Source: DATBLE01 sp963808815
GTDB lineage: Bacteria > Actinomycetota > Thermoleophilia > Gaiellales > Gaiellaceae
DNA length: 64,000 nucleotides
Direction: 5' to 3'
NCBI GenBank assembly: GCA_963808815.1
Contig: CAWEGI010000017.1
Span: forward strand, 248,001 to 312,000
Numbering within the stretch: the first letter of the stretch is position 1; every line of letters starts with the position of its first letter. Under the pieces are notes generated by a model. It was not told the origin of the DNA and did not search any database. It saw only the letters and a list, made by a program, of their open reading frames with translations. The position numbers and the translations under genes are program-made. This document shows, in pieces, positions 53,391-63,565 of this stretch.

Positions 53391-54433
53391 GCGCGGGCGG
53401 CAGCAGCGCCGACCTCCCGCAGCAGCCGGGTCAGGACGCGCCGCGAGTCGAGGTGCTCCTCGGCGATCGCCCGGGCGGCCCTCGCATGGCGCCCGTAGTC
53501 GAACCGGATCGCCTCGATCGGCGGCGAGCACGTCGTCGGTGTCGGCGAAGGCGAACAGCCCCGCGCCGATCGGGCAGCCGCTCGCCGAAGCCGGTGTCCT
53601 GCGCGACCACCGGCCGTCCGGAGGCGAGGTAGGCCGCGCTGCGGTCGCCGAACCAGCCGCAGCGCGAGACGACGTAGCCCTCCTTGGCGATGCCGAGCTC
53701 CGCCTTGGAGCCGCGGACGAACGCTGCGTAGTCGTCCGGCGATGCCGGCGACGCGACGCGGGTCGAGCAGCTCCCAGCCGTGCTCGCGAAGCGCCGCGAG
53801 GTCGGGCTCGTCGGGATGGATGTCGAGGGCGAGCGCGAACCGCTCGTCGGTGCTGGTCGGGAGGTCGAGCAGCGCCCGCAGCGAGTGCGCCTTCTGGCCG
53901 TAGCGGACGCCGTCGTGCTCGATCGAGCCGTAGGCGCGGAAGTTCGCCACGGTCGTGAAGGCGTCGGTCTCGATCCGCTCGGCGACCGGCCAGCGCTCGA
54001 GCACGACCGGCGGCAGCGTCGTGGATCCAGTCGTGGCCGGTTGGCGGGCACGCGGCGGCCGACGGTCACGTAGTGGGTGTGGCCGTCCAGGCCCACGTCC
54101 ACCCCCTGCGCGTGCCAGAGCTGGTTGAAGGCCGGGTCGAGGTCGAGGTAGACCCGGACCGGAGCCTCGTTCGAGGACACGCTCGTCGCGGAGCATCCCC
54201 GAGATGTTCAGGAGCAGGTCGGGCACCGGGCCGCCGTACGGCCCGAGGAACGCCCGCGGGCCGAGGTCGAGCCCGGCGAAGTAGGCCGCCGCCTCGGCGC
54301 GCGGCTCGGCCGGGTCGACCAGCCAGACCTCGTGCCCGAGCTGCTCGAAGCCGAGCACGTACTGGAGCACCGCCCAGGTCGCCCCGCCCTGGTGCGGGTC
54401 GGCCGCGACCATGCCTGCGACGAGGATCCTCAC
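53391..54433 (-). CDS. Glycosyltransferase-like protein, tandem copy c (frameshifted)
   Basis: About 345 residues. The GTG at 54433 overlaps the previous stop (GTGA) and opens RILVAGMVAADPHQGGATWAVLQYVLGFEQLGHEVWLVDP, the nucleotide-fold start of GT-B enzymes. The C-terminal half has CGWFGDRSAAYLASGRPVVAQDTGF, which resembles the sugar-nucleotide part of CgeB/GT1-type glycosyltransferases. The frame breaks several times, for example near 54185, 54015, 53745 and 53560. It is one of three tandem paralogs (with 54430 and 55478) that share this plan. Donor and acceptor are unknown. Confidence 0.65.
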
Positions 54434-55481
54434 AACGCCTCCTCGAGCAGCGCGGCCAGCACCTTGTCCGAGTCGAAGTACTCTTCCGCGACCGCTCGGG
54501 CCGCCCGAGCATGGCGGTCGTAGTCGTCGACGATCGCCCGCGCGCCGGCCGCTGCCTCGTCGGGCGTCGCGGAAGGCGAGCAGCCCCTCGCCGACCGGGA
54601 AGTGCTGCGAGAAGCCGGTGTCCTGGACGAGCACCGGCCGTGCCGGAGGCGAGGTAGCGCGTGCTGCGGTCGCTGAACCAGCCGCTGCCGGTCTCGACGT
54701 AGATCCCCTGCGCGACCGAGAACTCGGCGCCGGAGCCCTGCACGTAGTCGCGGAAGCCGTCCGGCTCGGCCGCCACCTCCGGATCGACGAGGTGCCAGCC
54801 CTGCCCGCTCGAGCGCCTCCCGGTCGGCCGCGTCCGCGGGGTCGATGTCGAGCGCAGCCTCGAACGCCAGACCGGTCTCGCGCGGGAAGGTCGCAGGAAC
54901 GTGCGCCACTGGTGGTGCTTCAGCCCGTACGGCTCGATCGGCCCGAACGGCGAGCGCCAGGTCGAGACGGTGGTGAAGCGGTCGAAGCCCCCGTCGGCCG
55001 ACCGGCCACTCGTCGAGCACGACCGGCGGCCGGGTGTGACGCCAGTCGATCCCGCACGTGGGGATCGGGCAGCCGCGCTCGCCGATGTTCTGGCCGATCG
55101 TGAAGTAGACGTCGTGCCCGGGGATCTGCTCGATCCCCCGCTCGTGCCAGAACTGCGTGAACCCGGGGTCGATGTCGACGAACGCAGTCCGCCGGAACCG
55201 GCGGCGGACCGTCGTCGGAGCGGACGTTGCCGCTGATGTTGACGAGCAGGTCGCCGCCCTGCGGCCGTGTCGGCTGCCGGGCGGTAGTCGAGCCCGAACC
55301 GTTCGGCGACCGCGCGCGCGTAGGCGAGCGCCTCCGGCGGAGTCGCGTCGTGCGCCTCCTCGATCAGGCGCACGTCGCAGCCGAGCCGGCGGAAGCCGAG
55401 CGCGTAGCTCAGCCGCACCCAGGCCTCGCCGCCGTTCCCGGCCTTGCTCGCCAGCGCGCCGGCGACCGCGACCACGGTCAC
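54430..55481 (-). CDS. Glycosyltransferase-like protein, tandem copy b (frameshifted)
   Basis: About 350 residues. The GTG at 55481 overlaps the stop of copy a (GTGA). The start TVVAVAGALASKAGNGGEAWVRLSYALGFRRLGCDVRLIEEA matches copies a and c in plan. The later part has GSGWFSDRSTRYLASGT, the same motif as GWFGDRSAAYLASGRP in copy c, and ends LAALLEEAL. Frames break near 55220, 54880 and 54560, among others. The three tandem paralogs probably add successive sugars or act on related acceptors. Confidence 0.65.
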
Positions 55482-56608
55482 GACCCGAGCTCCTCGAGCA
55501 GCCGCGGCAGGACGAGCCGGGCAGTCGAAGCTCTGCCTCGGCGAGCCGGCGGGCCGCTCTCGCGTGCGTCGGGTAGTCGGCGAGGATCCGCTCCGCCCCG
55601 TCGACCGCCTCGTCCAGCGTCGAGAACGTGACGCAGCCCCTCGCCGAGCGGGTAGTGAGCGGCCAGGCCGGTGTCCTGGACGAGCGCCGGCTTGCCGCTC
55701 GCGAGGTAGCAGGCTGTTCGGTCGCCGAGCCAGCCGGTGCGCGAGCGTCACGTAGATCCCCTTCGCGACCGTGAGCTCCGCCAGCGAGCCCTGCACGAAC
55801 CGCAGGTAGGCGCCGGGGTCGGCGGCGACCTCGCTCGGGTCGACGAGCAGCCAGCCGTTCTCGCGCAACGACTCGAGGTCGTTCGCGTCGCTCGCGTCGA
55901 TCTCGAGCGCGACCCGGAACGGCGCGTCAACCCTGGAGGGAAGCTCGACGAACTTCCGGAACTCGTGGACGCGGAGACCGAGGCTTTGCCCGTCGTACTC
56001 GATCCGGTCGTACGGGCCGCGCCAGCTGCCGACGGTCGTGAAGTCGTCGCCACCTGGCGCAACGGGGCAGCGGTCGAGCACGACCGGGTGCGGGATCGTC
56101 AGCCAGCGGAGCCCGCAGGTCGGGCACGCCGCAGCCGTCGCTCGCCGACGTTCCGCCCGACCGTGACGAAGTCGTCGTGACCCGCGAACACGTCCGCGAG
56201 GCCGAGCTCCTTCCAGACCTGACCGAACCCCGGATCGATGTCGAGGAAGACGCGCCGCCGGGCGGCGGCCAGCAGCTCGGGATCGCGCACGAAGCCCATG
56301 ACGTTGAGCAGGAAGCGCGCCTCGGCCGTCGCGCGCGAGCGTCTCCTCGCGGCTGAGCCCGCCGAGCGACTGTCCCTCCGCGCCGAGGACGCAGTAGGGG
56401 ATGCCCTCGCCGCTCGAGCAGACCGTCGCAGGTAGCCGAGCGCACGCCTGCTCGTCCATCTGATCATGCCCGGCTCGAGCCGGTCGACGACGGTCACGTC
56501 GAAGCCGAGCTCGCGGAAGCCGAGCACGTACTGGAGCAGCGCCCAGGCGTGCCCGCCGTAGCCGGCCCGCTGCGCGAGCGCCGCGCCGATGACGATCGAG
56601 TCGGGCAT
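55478..56608 (-). CDS. Glycosyltransferase-like protein, tandem copy a (frameshifted)
   Basis: About 375 residues. The ATG at 56608 opens PDSIVIGAALAQRAGYGGHAWALLQYVLGFRELGFDVTVVDRLEPG. A middle segment reads LLNVMGFVRDPELLAAARRRVFLDIDPGFGQVWKELGL, and the end reads RLLEELGS. The motif LDxDPGFxQxW recurs in copies b and c. The frame is broken near 56440, 56110, 55925 and 55640. It is first gene of the five-gene minus-strand block a-b-c-kinase-ChbG joined by GTGA overlaps. Confidence 0.65.
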
Positions 56609-56850
56609 CGCCGCGCAGCGTATGGCACGGGCTCCCCGACACAAAGACCGCGCAACCCATGGGGCTACGGCGCTTCCTGCTACTGATGGAATCCCCATCT
56701 CACCTAGGCGAATGTCGCGGCCACGGTAATGCCCGGCATCGAGCCAGAACTGCTGCAAAAAGGAATGTCTACAACTCGGTAGCTGCTACCGATCCGTGTC
56801 GTCTCCTCGTGGGGTTCGCCTGGGCGCAGACCCGAAACGCGGCTTGATCC
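56609..56850. other. Intergenic gap of about 240 bp
   Basis: This gap separates the LamG gene from glycosyltransferase copy a, both on the minus strand. It is less GC-rich than its surroundings. I see no coding frame, no clear hairpin and no certain promoter in it. It should contain the promoter of the glycosyltransferase block. Confidence 0.5.
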
Positions 56851-58350
56851 CTATCGGGTCTGCAATTTCCCCAGGGCGTAATGGTCTTCGATTCTTGCCG
56901 GGCTCAGCGCCTTGTTGTAGATGGCGACGTCGTCGAGGAGACCAGCGAAGTCCGGACTCGGCCGAGGCCCCCAGCCGATGGTGGCAAGACCGCCGCCGGA
57001 GGCTAGCAATCTGGCCGAGCAGGCCCGGGTGTTCCGTCGTCGCCTCAAGCACACCGTTCACGTAGATCCGCAGCTTGGAGCCGTCGTACGTCCCAACGAC
57101 GTGATAGATCCGCCCGGGCACGATCGTCGTCACGCTCGTGACACCCGAATACATTCCTGCCTTGTCCGCAAGGTCAAACGAGAACTTCGGAGCAGCCCCG
57201 CCGATGATCGCGATCTGCCCCCGCTTGAACTCATCGACCAGCACCCAACCCGACTGCACCGCGGACGGCACCACCTTCGCATCGACCCACGCCTCCATGC
57301 TCAACTGGGCGCCCGACTCGAGCTCTTCGAGGGACGGAAAAACATCCGGCTCGCGTGACCGTCAAAACGCGCCGACGCCATCGAACCACGAACCAACGGC
57401 CGCGGAGCCACCCCCACCTTCGTCAAAAACCCGCATTCCCATTCCCACTCGAATCCGCCACCGACTGCCCCCGCGCCTCCCCCAAACGCCAAAAAGCCAC
57501 AGGCGAATCAGCCAAGACCGTGGGGACGTAAGGCGTCAAGGTGCCCTTCACGTAGTGGGAACGGACATCGCCTGCAGGAAGCGCCTTGTTGTAGATGGCG
57601 ACGTCGTCGAGGAGACCAGCGAAGGTCCGGACTCGGCCGAGGCCCCCAGCCGATGGTGGCAAGACCGCCGCCGGAAGCTAGCAATCTGGCCGAGCAGACC
57701 CGGGTGTTCCGTCGTCGCCTCAAGCACACCGTTCACGTAGATCCGCAGCTTCGAGCCGTCGTACGTCCCAACGACGTGATAGATCCGCCCGGGCACGATC
57801 GTCGTCACGCTCGTGACACCCGAATACATTCCTGCCTTGTCCGCAAGGTCAAACGAGAACTTCGGAGCAGCCCCGCCGATAGATCGCGATCTGCCCCCGC
57901 TTGAACTCATCGACCAGCACCCAACCCGACTGCACCGCGGACGGCACCACCTTCGCATCGACCCACGCCTCCATGCTCAACTGGGCGCCCGACTCGAGGC
58001 TCTTCGAGGGACGGAAAAACATCCGGCTCGCGTGACCGTCAAAACTCGCGGACGCCATCGAACCACGAACCAACGGCCGCGGAGCCACCCCCACCTTCGT
58101 CAAAGACCCCGCATTCCCATTCCCGCTCGAATCCGCCACCGACTGCCCCCGCGCCTCCCCCAAACGCCAAAAAGCCACAGGCGAATCAGCCAGCACGGCC
58201 TTCGCGTAGCGACTGCGTGAATTGCCCGCTGCCCGCTGGAATCCGGCGACGCGCCGCATCGGCGCTGCGGACCCCTCCCAGAAGAACTGAGAGCGCTGCT
58301 ATCCCCGTCAGAATGCGACCGCCTGCCCAGCCAACCGCTGAGCGATCCAC
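56851..58350 (-). CDS. Secreted protein with two LamG-type domains (frameshifted)
   Basis: About 490 residues. A GTG at 58350 opens a signal peptide (GRILTGIAALSVLLGGVRSADA). Two concanavalin-like LamG domains follow, each running VLADSPVAFWRLGEARGQSVADSSG to LLDDVAIYNKAL. The motifs GRIYHVVGTYDGSKLRIYVNGVLEATTEHPG and the opening VAFWRLGE are typical of laminin-G/jelly-roll modules that bind sugars. It ends EDHYALGKLQTR at a TAG at 56851. Frames break near 58225, 57880, 57998-equivalent positions and 57320. The two domains are almost the same at DNA level. GC content is somewhat lower than in the neighbours, hinting at recent acquisition. Confidence 0.75.
56907..57514. repeat. Direct repeat copy A (LamG module)
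   Basis: 608 bp, almost the same as 57581-58192 in the same orientation. The differences include single-base indels (for example ACTCGAGCTC here against ACTCGAGGCTC in copy B) and a few substitutions. Confidence 0.9.
57581..58192. repeat. Direct repeat copy B (LamG module)
   Basis: 612 bp, almost the same as 56907-57514. It carries an extra base near 57880 (CCGATAGATCG against CCGATGATCG), which breaks the frame here but not in copy A. It has the correct length where copy A is short near 57320. Confidence 0.9.
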
Positions 58351-58571
58351 GGGCAACCAACAGATCTACACTATCCTTCCGACGGCTGACCGGGAAGCAG
58401 CGCTCGCAGCCGAAGGCATGCCGAGCATGTCCGACTCTGGAGGGCTGACTCCGGAGACGACGAGGTGCGTCCCGGGCACCGGGCTCTCGCGCTGCCCTCC
58501 AACGCGGGCTTCAGGCACCCTGGGCGTTGTAGAACACGACAACGACCGAGACCATTCGGTGGACCCGGTCT
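58351..58571. other. Intergenic gap of about 220 bp
   Basis: The gap lies between the deacetylase fusion gene and the LamG gene, both on the minus strand. On that strand TAGTGT near 58371-58376 could be a -10 for the LamG gene. No coding frame is supported. Confidence 0.4.
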
Positions 58572-61216
58572 TTAGGACGACGCCTCGGCGAATGCGTCGT
58601 GGACGCGTCGCTCGAAGTCGCCGACGCTCCAATTCTCGACCATCAGCCGTGACAGCTCGAACGGAGACACGTCTCTCTCGAGCACACCACCCTCGGCCGC
58701 ACAGGCCCGACGAAATCCGCAGTCGGCAACGATCGCAACCGTCTCCGGCGTGTAGTCCCGATACGTGCCGTGGGGATAGGCGAAGCTCTCGACCGGCCGG
58801 CCGATGATCTCCTCGAGCAAGCGGCGGCTGCCGGCGATCTCCTCCCTCTGCTCGGACGGTCCGAGTGTCGACAACCGCGGGTGCGTCAGCGTGTGCGCAC
58901 CGACCTCGATTCCTTCGATCGCCGCGAGCTCCGACGTTTCCCAGAGTGAGAGTGCGCGCATTTCCGAACGGGCGACGCGGTCCTGTCCGACCCGGTCCGC
59001 CAGGAGGGAGATCGCGTCGTCGCGTTTGCGGTGGTCGAAGAGGTGAGCCGGCGATAGAGCTCCATGTAGAGCCTCTGCCTCGGAGTCTGCGGCTCGGCGC
59101 TCGCCTTCCAGGTGAAATCGTCTCCGCTCTCCGCCGTTGTCAAATCCCAGTGGAGGAACTCGTCTCCGATCGCGATCTCGATCTCCTGGGGAAGCTGCGG
59201 AGCTGCCAGCACGATCCGCTCGAGTTCGTCCCACCAGAACTCACGGTCGCTTCCGAGCTGTCCGCCGACGAGGAAGAAGGTGGCAGGGAACGCCCGCCGT
59301 GCCAGCGCGTGGGCAGCGGCGAGGTTGTCCGCGTAACCGTCGTCGAAGGTGATCGCGATGCGTCTGCCGTTTGTTCCCGTCCGAAGGGCGTGTTCGAGGC
59401 TCGCGACCTCGTATTCCGAGGCGAGGAGCTCCAGCTGATCCCGGAACAGCTCGGGCTCACAGCCAGGCCCCATGGATCGCCGTCGCGTCGGCAACGCGGT
59501 GGTACATGAGGATCAACGTTCCCCCACCGATGTCCGAGGCCGCGAAGCTGCGGCTCGGAGCCGAAGCGTGCACTCGGAGGTCTTCCGCGACCGCGCCGCC
59601 GGCCAGCGCGAACCGCTGGACGATACTCAGCGACCGGCCTTGCCCGAGCCGACCGACCGCGCGACCCGCGGAGGGAGATCGGCGAGCGCGGCGACCCCGG
59701 CCTCGAGGAAGTCCGGCGGCAACTGATCGGATTCGGACATGAAGAGCACCAAGATCCGCGGACGGCCCGCAGGCCCCGCATCCTGGTGTTCCGATAGGGC
59801 CGTCGCGAAGCGGACACCGGGAAAAGCCGACACAACTGCCCCTGGCGCGTCGGTTTCCGCCACAACCAGCGCCTCGTAGACCGGATAGCTCTGACCCGTC
59901 AGGCTCCCCAGCGCTTTCGGGAGATCGCCGCCGTCCGTGGCCAAGATAATGACGGAAACGAGCGGGTACCCGATATCGGCGTCTTCTGAACGGAAACATC
60001 GAGTTGCGCGGAAGCGACCGATCTCGGCGCAGGCACCGTCCTCGAGGACGGCGACGACGAGACCTCGAGCGGCGACATCCCGACCAGGCTGACGGACGTC
60101 CGGAAGCCCGCTGCCTGCGCCTCCTTGCGATCCGGGAAGGCGGCCACCAGATCGGGCCTGGGCTTGTCGACCGGCGCCGAGCCGATGAGCTGTTCCCCCG
60201 ACCAGAGCTCGGCCGCGCGGACGCGCGCGCGATCTCCCATCGCCCAGCCCAGAACGTGGATCCGGCGGCCCGCAGCTCGCGTCCCCGACTGGGGGAAATC
60301 GAGAGACGCCCCGGCCAGCTTCGGGTCCGCTCGGACCTCCACCCATTCGACGACGGACGGCGCAGTCGGGAAACGATATGGCTCCAGTTCGGCCGCGAGG
60401 AGTCGAGAAGTTCGTCGTCGGCCACGTCTTGACTCGGAGGTATCGGTCGAGCCAGCTGAGAAAAGCCTGACGGGCCGGATTGAGATCGAGCGGGTGTAGC
60501 TCCCCGGTGCGAAGCCCGACCGAACAGGCACTCTCCTCGTGCTGCCTATAGCGGTCCCAGCAGCGTCCGGACACGAACACGCGCTCGTCCAGGAAAACCT
60601 TTGCAAAGAAGGCCTGGTCCTCGAAGAGAGCCCGGAACGACTCCTCGAAGCCACCAAGACGCGTCGTAGACGCCTCGACGGATCAGCATGCTGCAGGTGT
60701 AGGGAGGATTCCCGTCGTTGCGGATCAGCGGCGCGACGAGCGACGGAGGCTCGACGACGGAATCGAGCGGGACGGCCGGGTCGTACAGGTAGTCCTGTTG
60801 CGCGCCTGCCGAGCTCGGATCCCACGAGAACCACCACTGGGTGCGGCCGTAGACCATCGCGACCTCGGGATGGAGCTCCAGCAGCTCGACCTGCTCGGCG
60901 AGCTTCTCGGGCAGCCACACGTCGTCCGCGTCGAGGAACGCAACGAGCTCGCCGCTCGATACCGCCGACCCCACGGTTTCGCGACGCGCTCATCCCGCGG
61001 TTGCGCCCCCCGGAGTGGGTGACGTAGCGGATTCGCCCGTCCCGCGCGGCGAGCTCCTTGGCGATCTCTGCGCTGCGGTCGGTCGAGCCGTCGTCGACCA
61101 GGATGAGCTCCCAATTCGCGTATGTCTGCGCGAGGACGCTCTCGACCGCATCGGCGCAGGAAGCGTTCCTCGTCGAGGAAGATGACGACGACTGAGACGA
61201 GTGGGTCGCGCGCCAT
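58572..61216 (-). CDS. Multidomain GT2 - beta domain - GT2-like - NodB deacetylase fusion (frameshifted)
   Basis: About 880 residues when joined. A GT2 domain starts at 61216 (DPLVSVVVIFLDEERFL, then DADDVWLPEKLAEQVELLE). A beta-sandwich-like module follows near 60340-60000 (GRRIHVLGWAMGDRARVRAAELW). After it comes a second, degenerate GT2 domain (YPLVSVIILATDGGDLPKALGS). Last is a polysaccharide deacetylase of the NodB/CE4 type (LILMYHRVADATAIHG, ITFDDGYADNLAAAHALA, VGAHTLTHPRLS). Frames break near 61150, 60960, 60650, 60430, 60030, 59640, 59470 and 59045. No stop codon occurs in any minus frame between about 60240 and 60440, which supports one long chain. The deacetylase metal residues (DD and HxxxH) are present. 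Confidence 0.68.
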
Positions 61217-61221
61217 CGCGA

Positions 61222-63026
61222 TCAGCCCGCATCGCCCTTGACTGCTCGCACGGCGACCGTGACCGGGTAGTTGGGGTCTGGAAAGTCCAGCTCCGCCGGA
61301 TCGAGCTCCTCAACCGCGATCCCCCACAGGAACGAGGTCGCCGCGAGCACGTTCCCGTACGCACGGGCGCGGACGTTCGCCTCACCGAACACCTCGGAGA
61401 ACATCTGCCTCGCCGAGAGGAGCGTGAAGCTCCAATGCCACGACTCCGACCACTCGACCTGGCTAATCCCAGGAACAGTCACTAGAGCGACGCCGCCGGG
61501 CTTGAGGATCCTCTGGATCGTCTGGACTGCCTCCCGGGGGTCGTGGATGAGGTGGAGCACCTGTGTGACGATTGCGCAGTCGAACGCCGCCCCGGGAATG
61601 GTCTCGCCGGTGGCGAGGTCGCCGACGATCGACGCCTTCGGGTTGTCGGGGAGCAGGCTGAGGACGTCGCTCTGCTTCACACCCGTTGCCCCCGAATCTC
61701 AGCGTGTAGTCGTTCTCCTGGACCTCGAGAACATGACCTCTGACGTCCGCGGCATGGTCGGCCAGAAATGACTCGATGAAATATCTGTCGACAGGCCGTC
61801 CCCGCTCGAAGCCGAAGTTGGTGCTGATTGGTGAGACCCGGCGGAGGTGACCGAAATCGAGGGCGCCGACGGGAGGCGGCGTGTCCTCGGTGGTCTCCCC
61901 GACTCGCCGCTGCCACGCGTTCCGGCCGTGCCGAAGCGCCGTCTCGAGACGGCGATCGCCGGCGACACGGGTTTCCTGCGCGTCGAGGACGCGGTCGAGC
62001 GCCTCGCGTTCCCACCGGCTCCACGGAGAGGATCGTCTGGCGGGGTTTCGACGACGGCTTCGGGATCCGTCCCAACCTCGAAGTCGCATGCGAGCCGAAG
62101 ATACAGGTCGTAGTCGGCGAATACTTCCAGAGTCTCGTCGAATCCTCCGACCGCTTCGAGCGCCGCACGCCGGAAGATCGCAGCCCCCGGGGTCAACACG
62201 TAGTTGCGGCCCATCAGAACCGCGTAGTGATCAGAGGTGATCAGCGGTTGCTGCGGGTACTCGGCGTCGTCGTGGTACTCGCGCGTGACGACGCACTTAC
62301 CCGACACGAAGGCGCATTCGGGCTGCGCGGCGAGCTCCTGCAAGCCCCGTTCCAGTGCATTCGGCAGCAGCCGCTCGTTGGAATCGAGAAACACGACGGC
62401 TGAACCGGCGGACGCCTGGAGCCCAGCGTTGCGGGCAGCAGCCATACCCGGCGAGCCCTCGACGACCTCCAGGTTCGGATAGCGCTGGGAGAGAGCTCCA
62501 GGAAGCCCGTCGTCGGACTCGGTCACGAGGAGAAGCTCAAAGTTGGGATACGTCTGGGCGAGAACGCTCTCGATCGCTCGAGCCGTCAGAGCGTCACCGT
62601 TCTGCGACGTGAGCACCACCGACGCGAGCGTGGCATTGCCCGCCCAGGCTTGCTCGGCGAGGCGGAGCCGTGCCTGCACACCGGCCAGGGGTACCCTGCG
62701 CTCGTCTTCGAGGATCATGTCGACCCTGAGCTTCAGCGGCCTCAGGCCCAGAAGGGGAACGGTGACGGCGAAGCCGGCCGTCTCAGCCCCTGCGTAACCC
62801 GGAAACGCCGCAGCGACGTCGGGACGCGATTGGTCAGCGGGGCACTCGCGAGCACGCGCTCGTTCGCTTGCAGCTCGATATGTCGCACCCGCGCGGTCTC
62901 ACTGCCGAGGGCCCAGCCGACGAGCAGAAGGGTCCGTCCGCGGACGTGATCCCCTCCCTTGGGAAGGTCAAGATGGCCCATAACCGCGTGCGCGTGGGCA
63001 AGTTGGCTTACGCTCTCGATCGTCAC
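61222..63026 (-). CDS. Beta domain - GT2 - SAM methyltransferase fusion (frameshifted)
   Basis: About 600 residues. A GTG at 63026 opens TIESVSQLAHAHAVMGHLDLPKGG and a beta module with LLLVGWALGSETARVRHIEL. A GT2 domain follows from about 62690 (ASVVLTSQNGDALTARAIES, with EVVEGSPGMAAARNAGLQ). The C-terminal methyltransferase (YFIESFLADHAADVRGHVLEVQENDYTLRFGG, then CAIVTQVLHLIHDPREAVQTI) ends at 61222. Breaks lie near 62790, 62040 and 61685. The GT2-methyltransferase pairing is a recurring design in glycan clusters. It would add a sugar and methylate the product or another residue. Confidence 0.68.
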
Positions 63027-63056
63027 CAGCGCGCCGACAGTGAATCCATCCTACTC

Positions 63057-63556
63057 CTAGAGGAAGAGATCGCCTTCTCGCCAAGCCCCGCCGACGCTCA
63101 GCGTCTCCGCGACAACCATCGTCGACGGCGGCCCTCTTCGGGCTGGGAGCCCTCCGGCGGTCGTGGGGCGGTCGATCCAGCCACGCGATCTCCCTGACGC
63201 ATTCGATCGCGCCCTCACGCGGCGGCCGTTTCGAGGACGGCGTCCACTCGACCGGTGCGCCCTCGACGTCAATCCGTGCGCGGAACCCTGCACATTCGGC
63301 TCCGAGGACTTCGGGAAAGGCCTGCCCAAGGTCGAGACCAGCATGGTTGACTCGAGTGACGACCGGCACTCCCCGGCCGCCCTGCATCTCGACACGCTCC
63401 ACGCGTCCGCTCCTGGGAATGACCCAGCCGATGACGTCCAACAGCGTTGCGCCGGTGACCGGCGGGCCAATCCAGGTGAGGCCCGAGCAGATCCGGGACC
63501 GGCGACTCCTGAACCAACTCGACGACCTCGAATTCGGGCGATCCTGCCTCAGCCAT
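63057..63556 (-). CDS. Stand-alone beta-domain protein of the glycan cluster (frameshifted)
   Basis: About 165 residues from the ATG at 63556 (EFEVVELVQESPVPDLLG). After a break near 63480 the segment DVIGWVIPRSGRVERVEM and EVLGAECAGFRARIDVEG matches the beta modules of the two fusion genes downstream. It ends VVAETLSVGGAWREGDLFL at TAG 63057-63059. The same frame continues GAG TAG and then runs into the next gene's beta module (DGFTVGALV). It may therefore once have been, or may still be, part of that gene. Confidence 0.5.
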
Positions 63557-63565
63557 AGAACCTAT

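Noticed and set aside
52331..54634. A 767-codon minus-strand protein
   Set aside because: It is a chance mosaic of frames in the frameshifted glycosyltransferase, kinase and deacetylase genes. The recognisable domains belong to at least three separate genes.
56907..58192. CRISPR array or mobile element based on repeats
   Set aside because: There are only two 0.6-kb copies, they encode LamG modules in one gene, and no transposase or terminal repeats are present.
63051..63059. TAG codons read as pyrrolysine
   Set aside because: No pyl genes are visible and this lineage is not known to use pyrrolysine. A gene boundary or sequencing error is far more likely.
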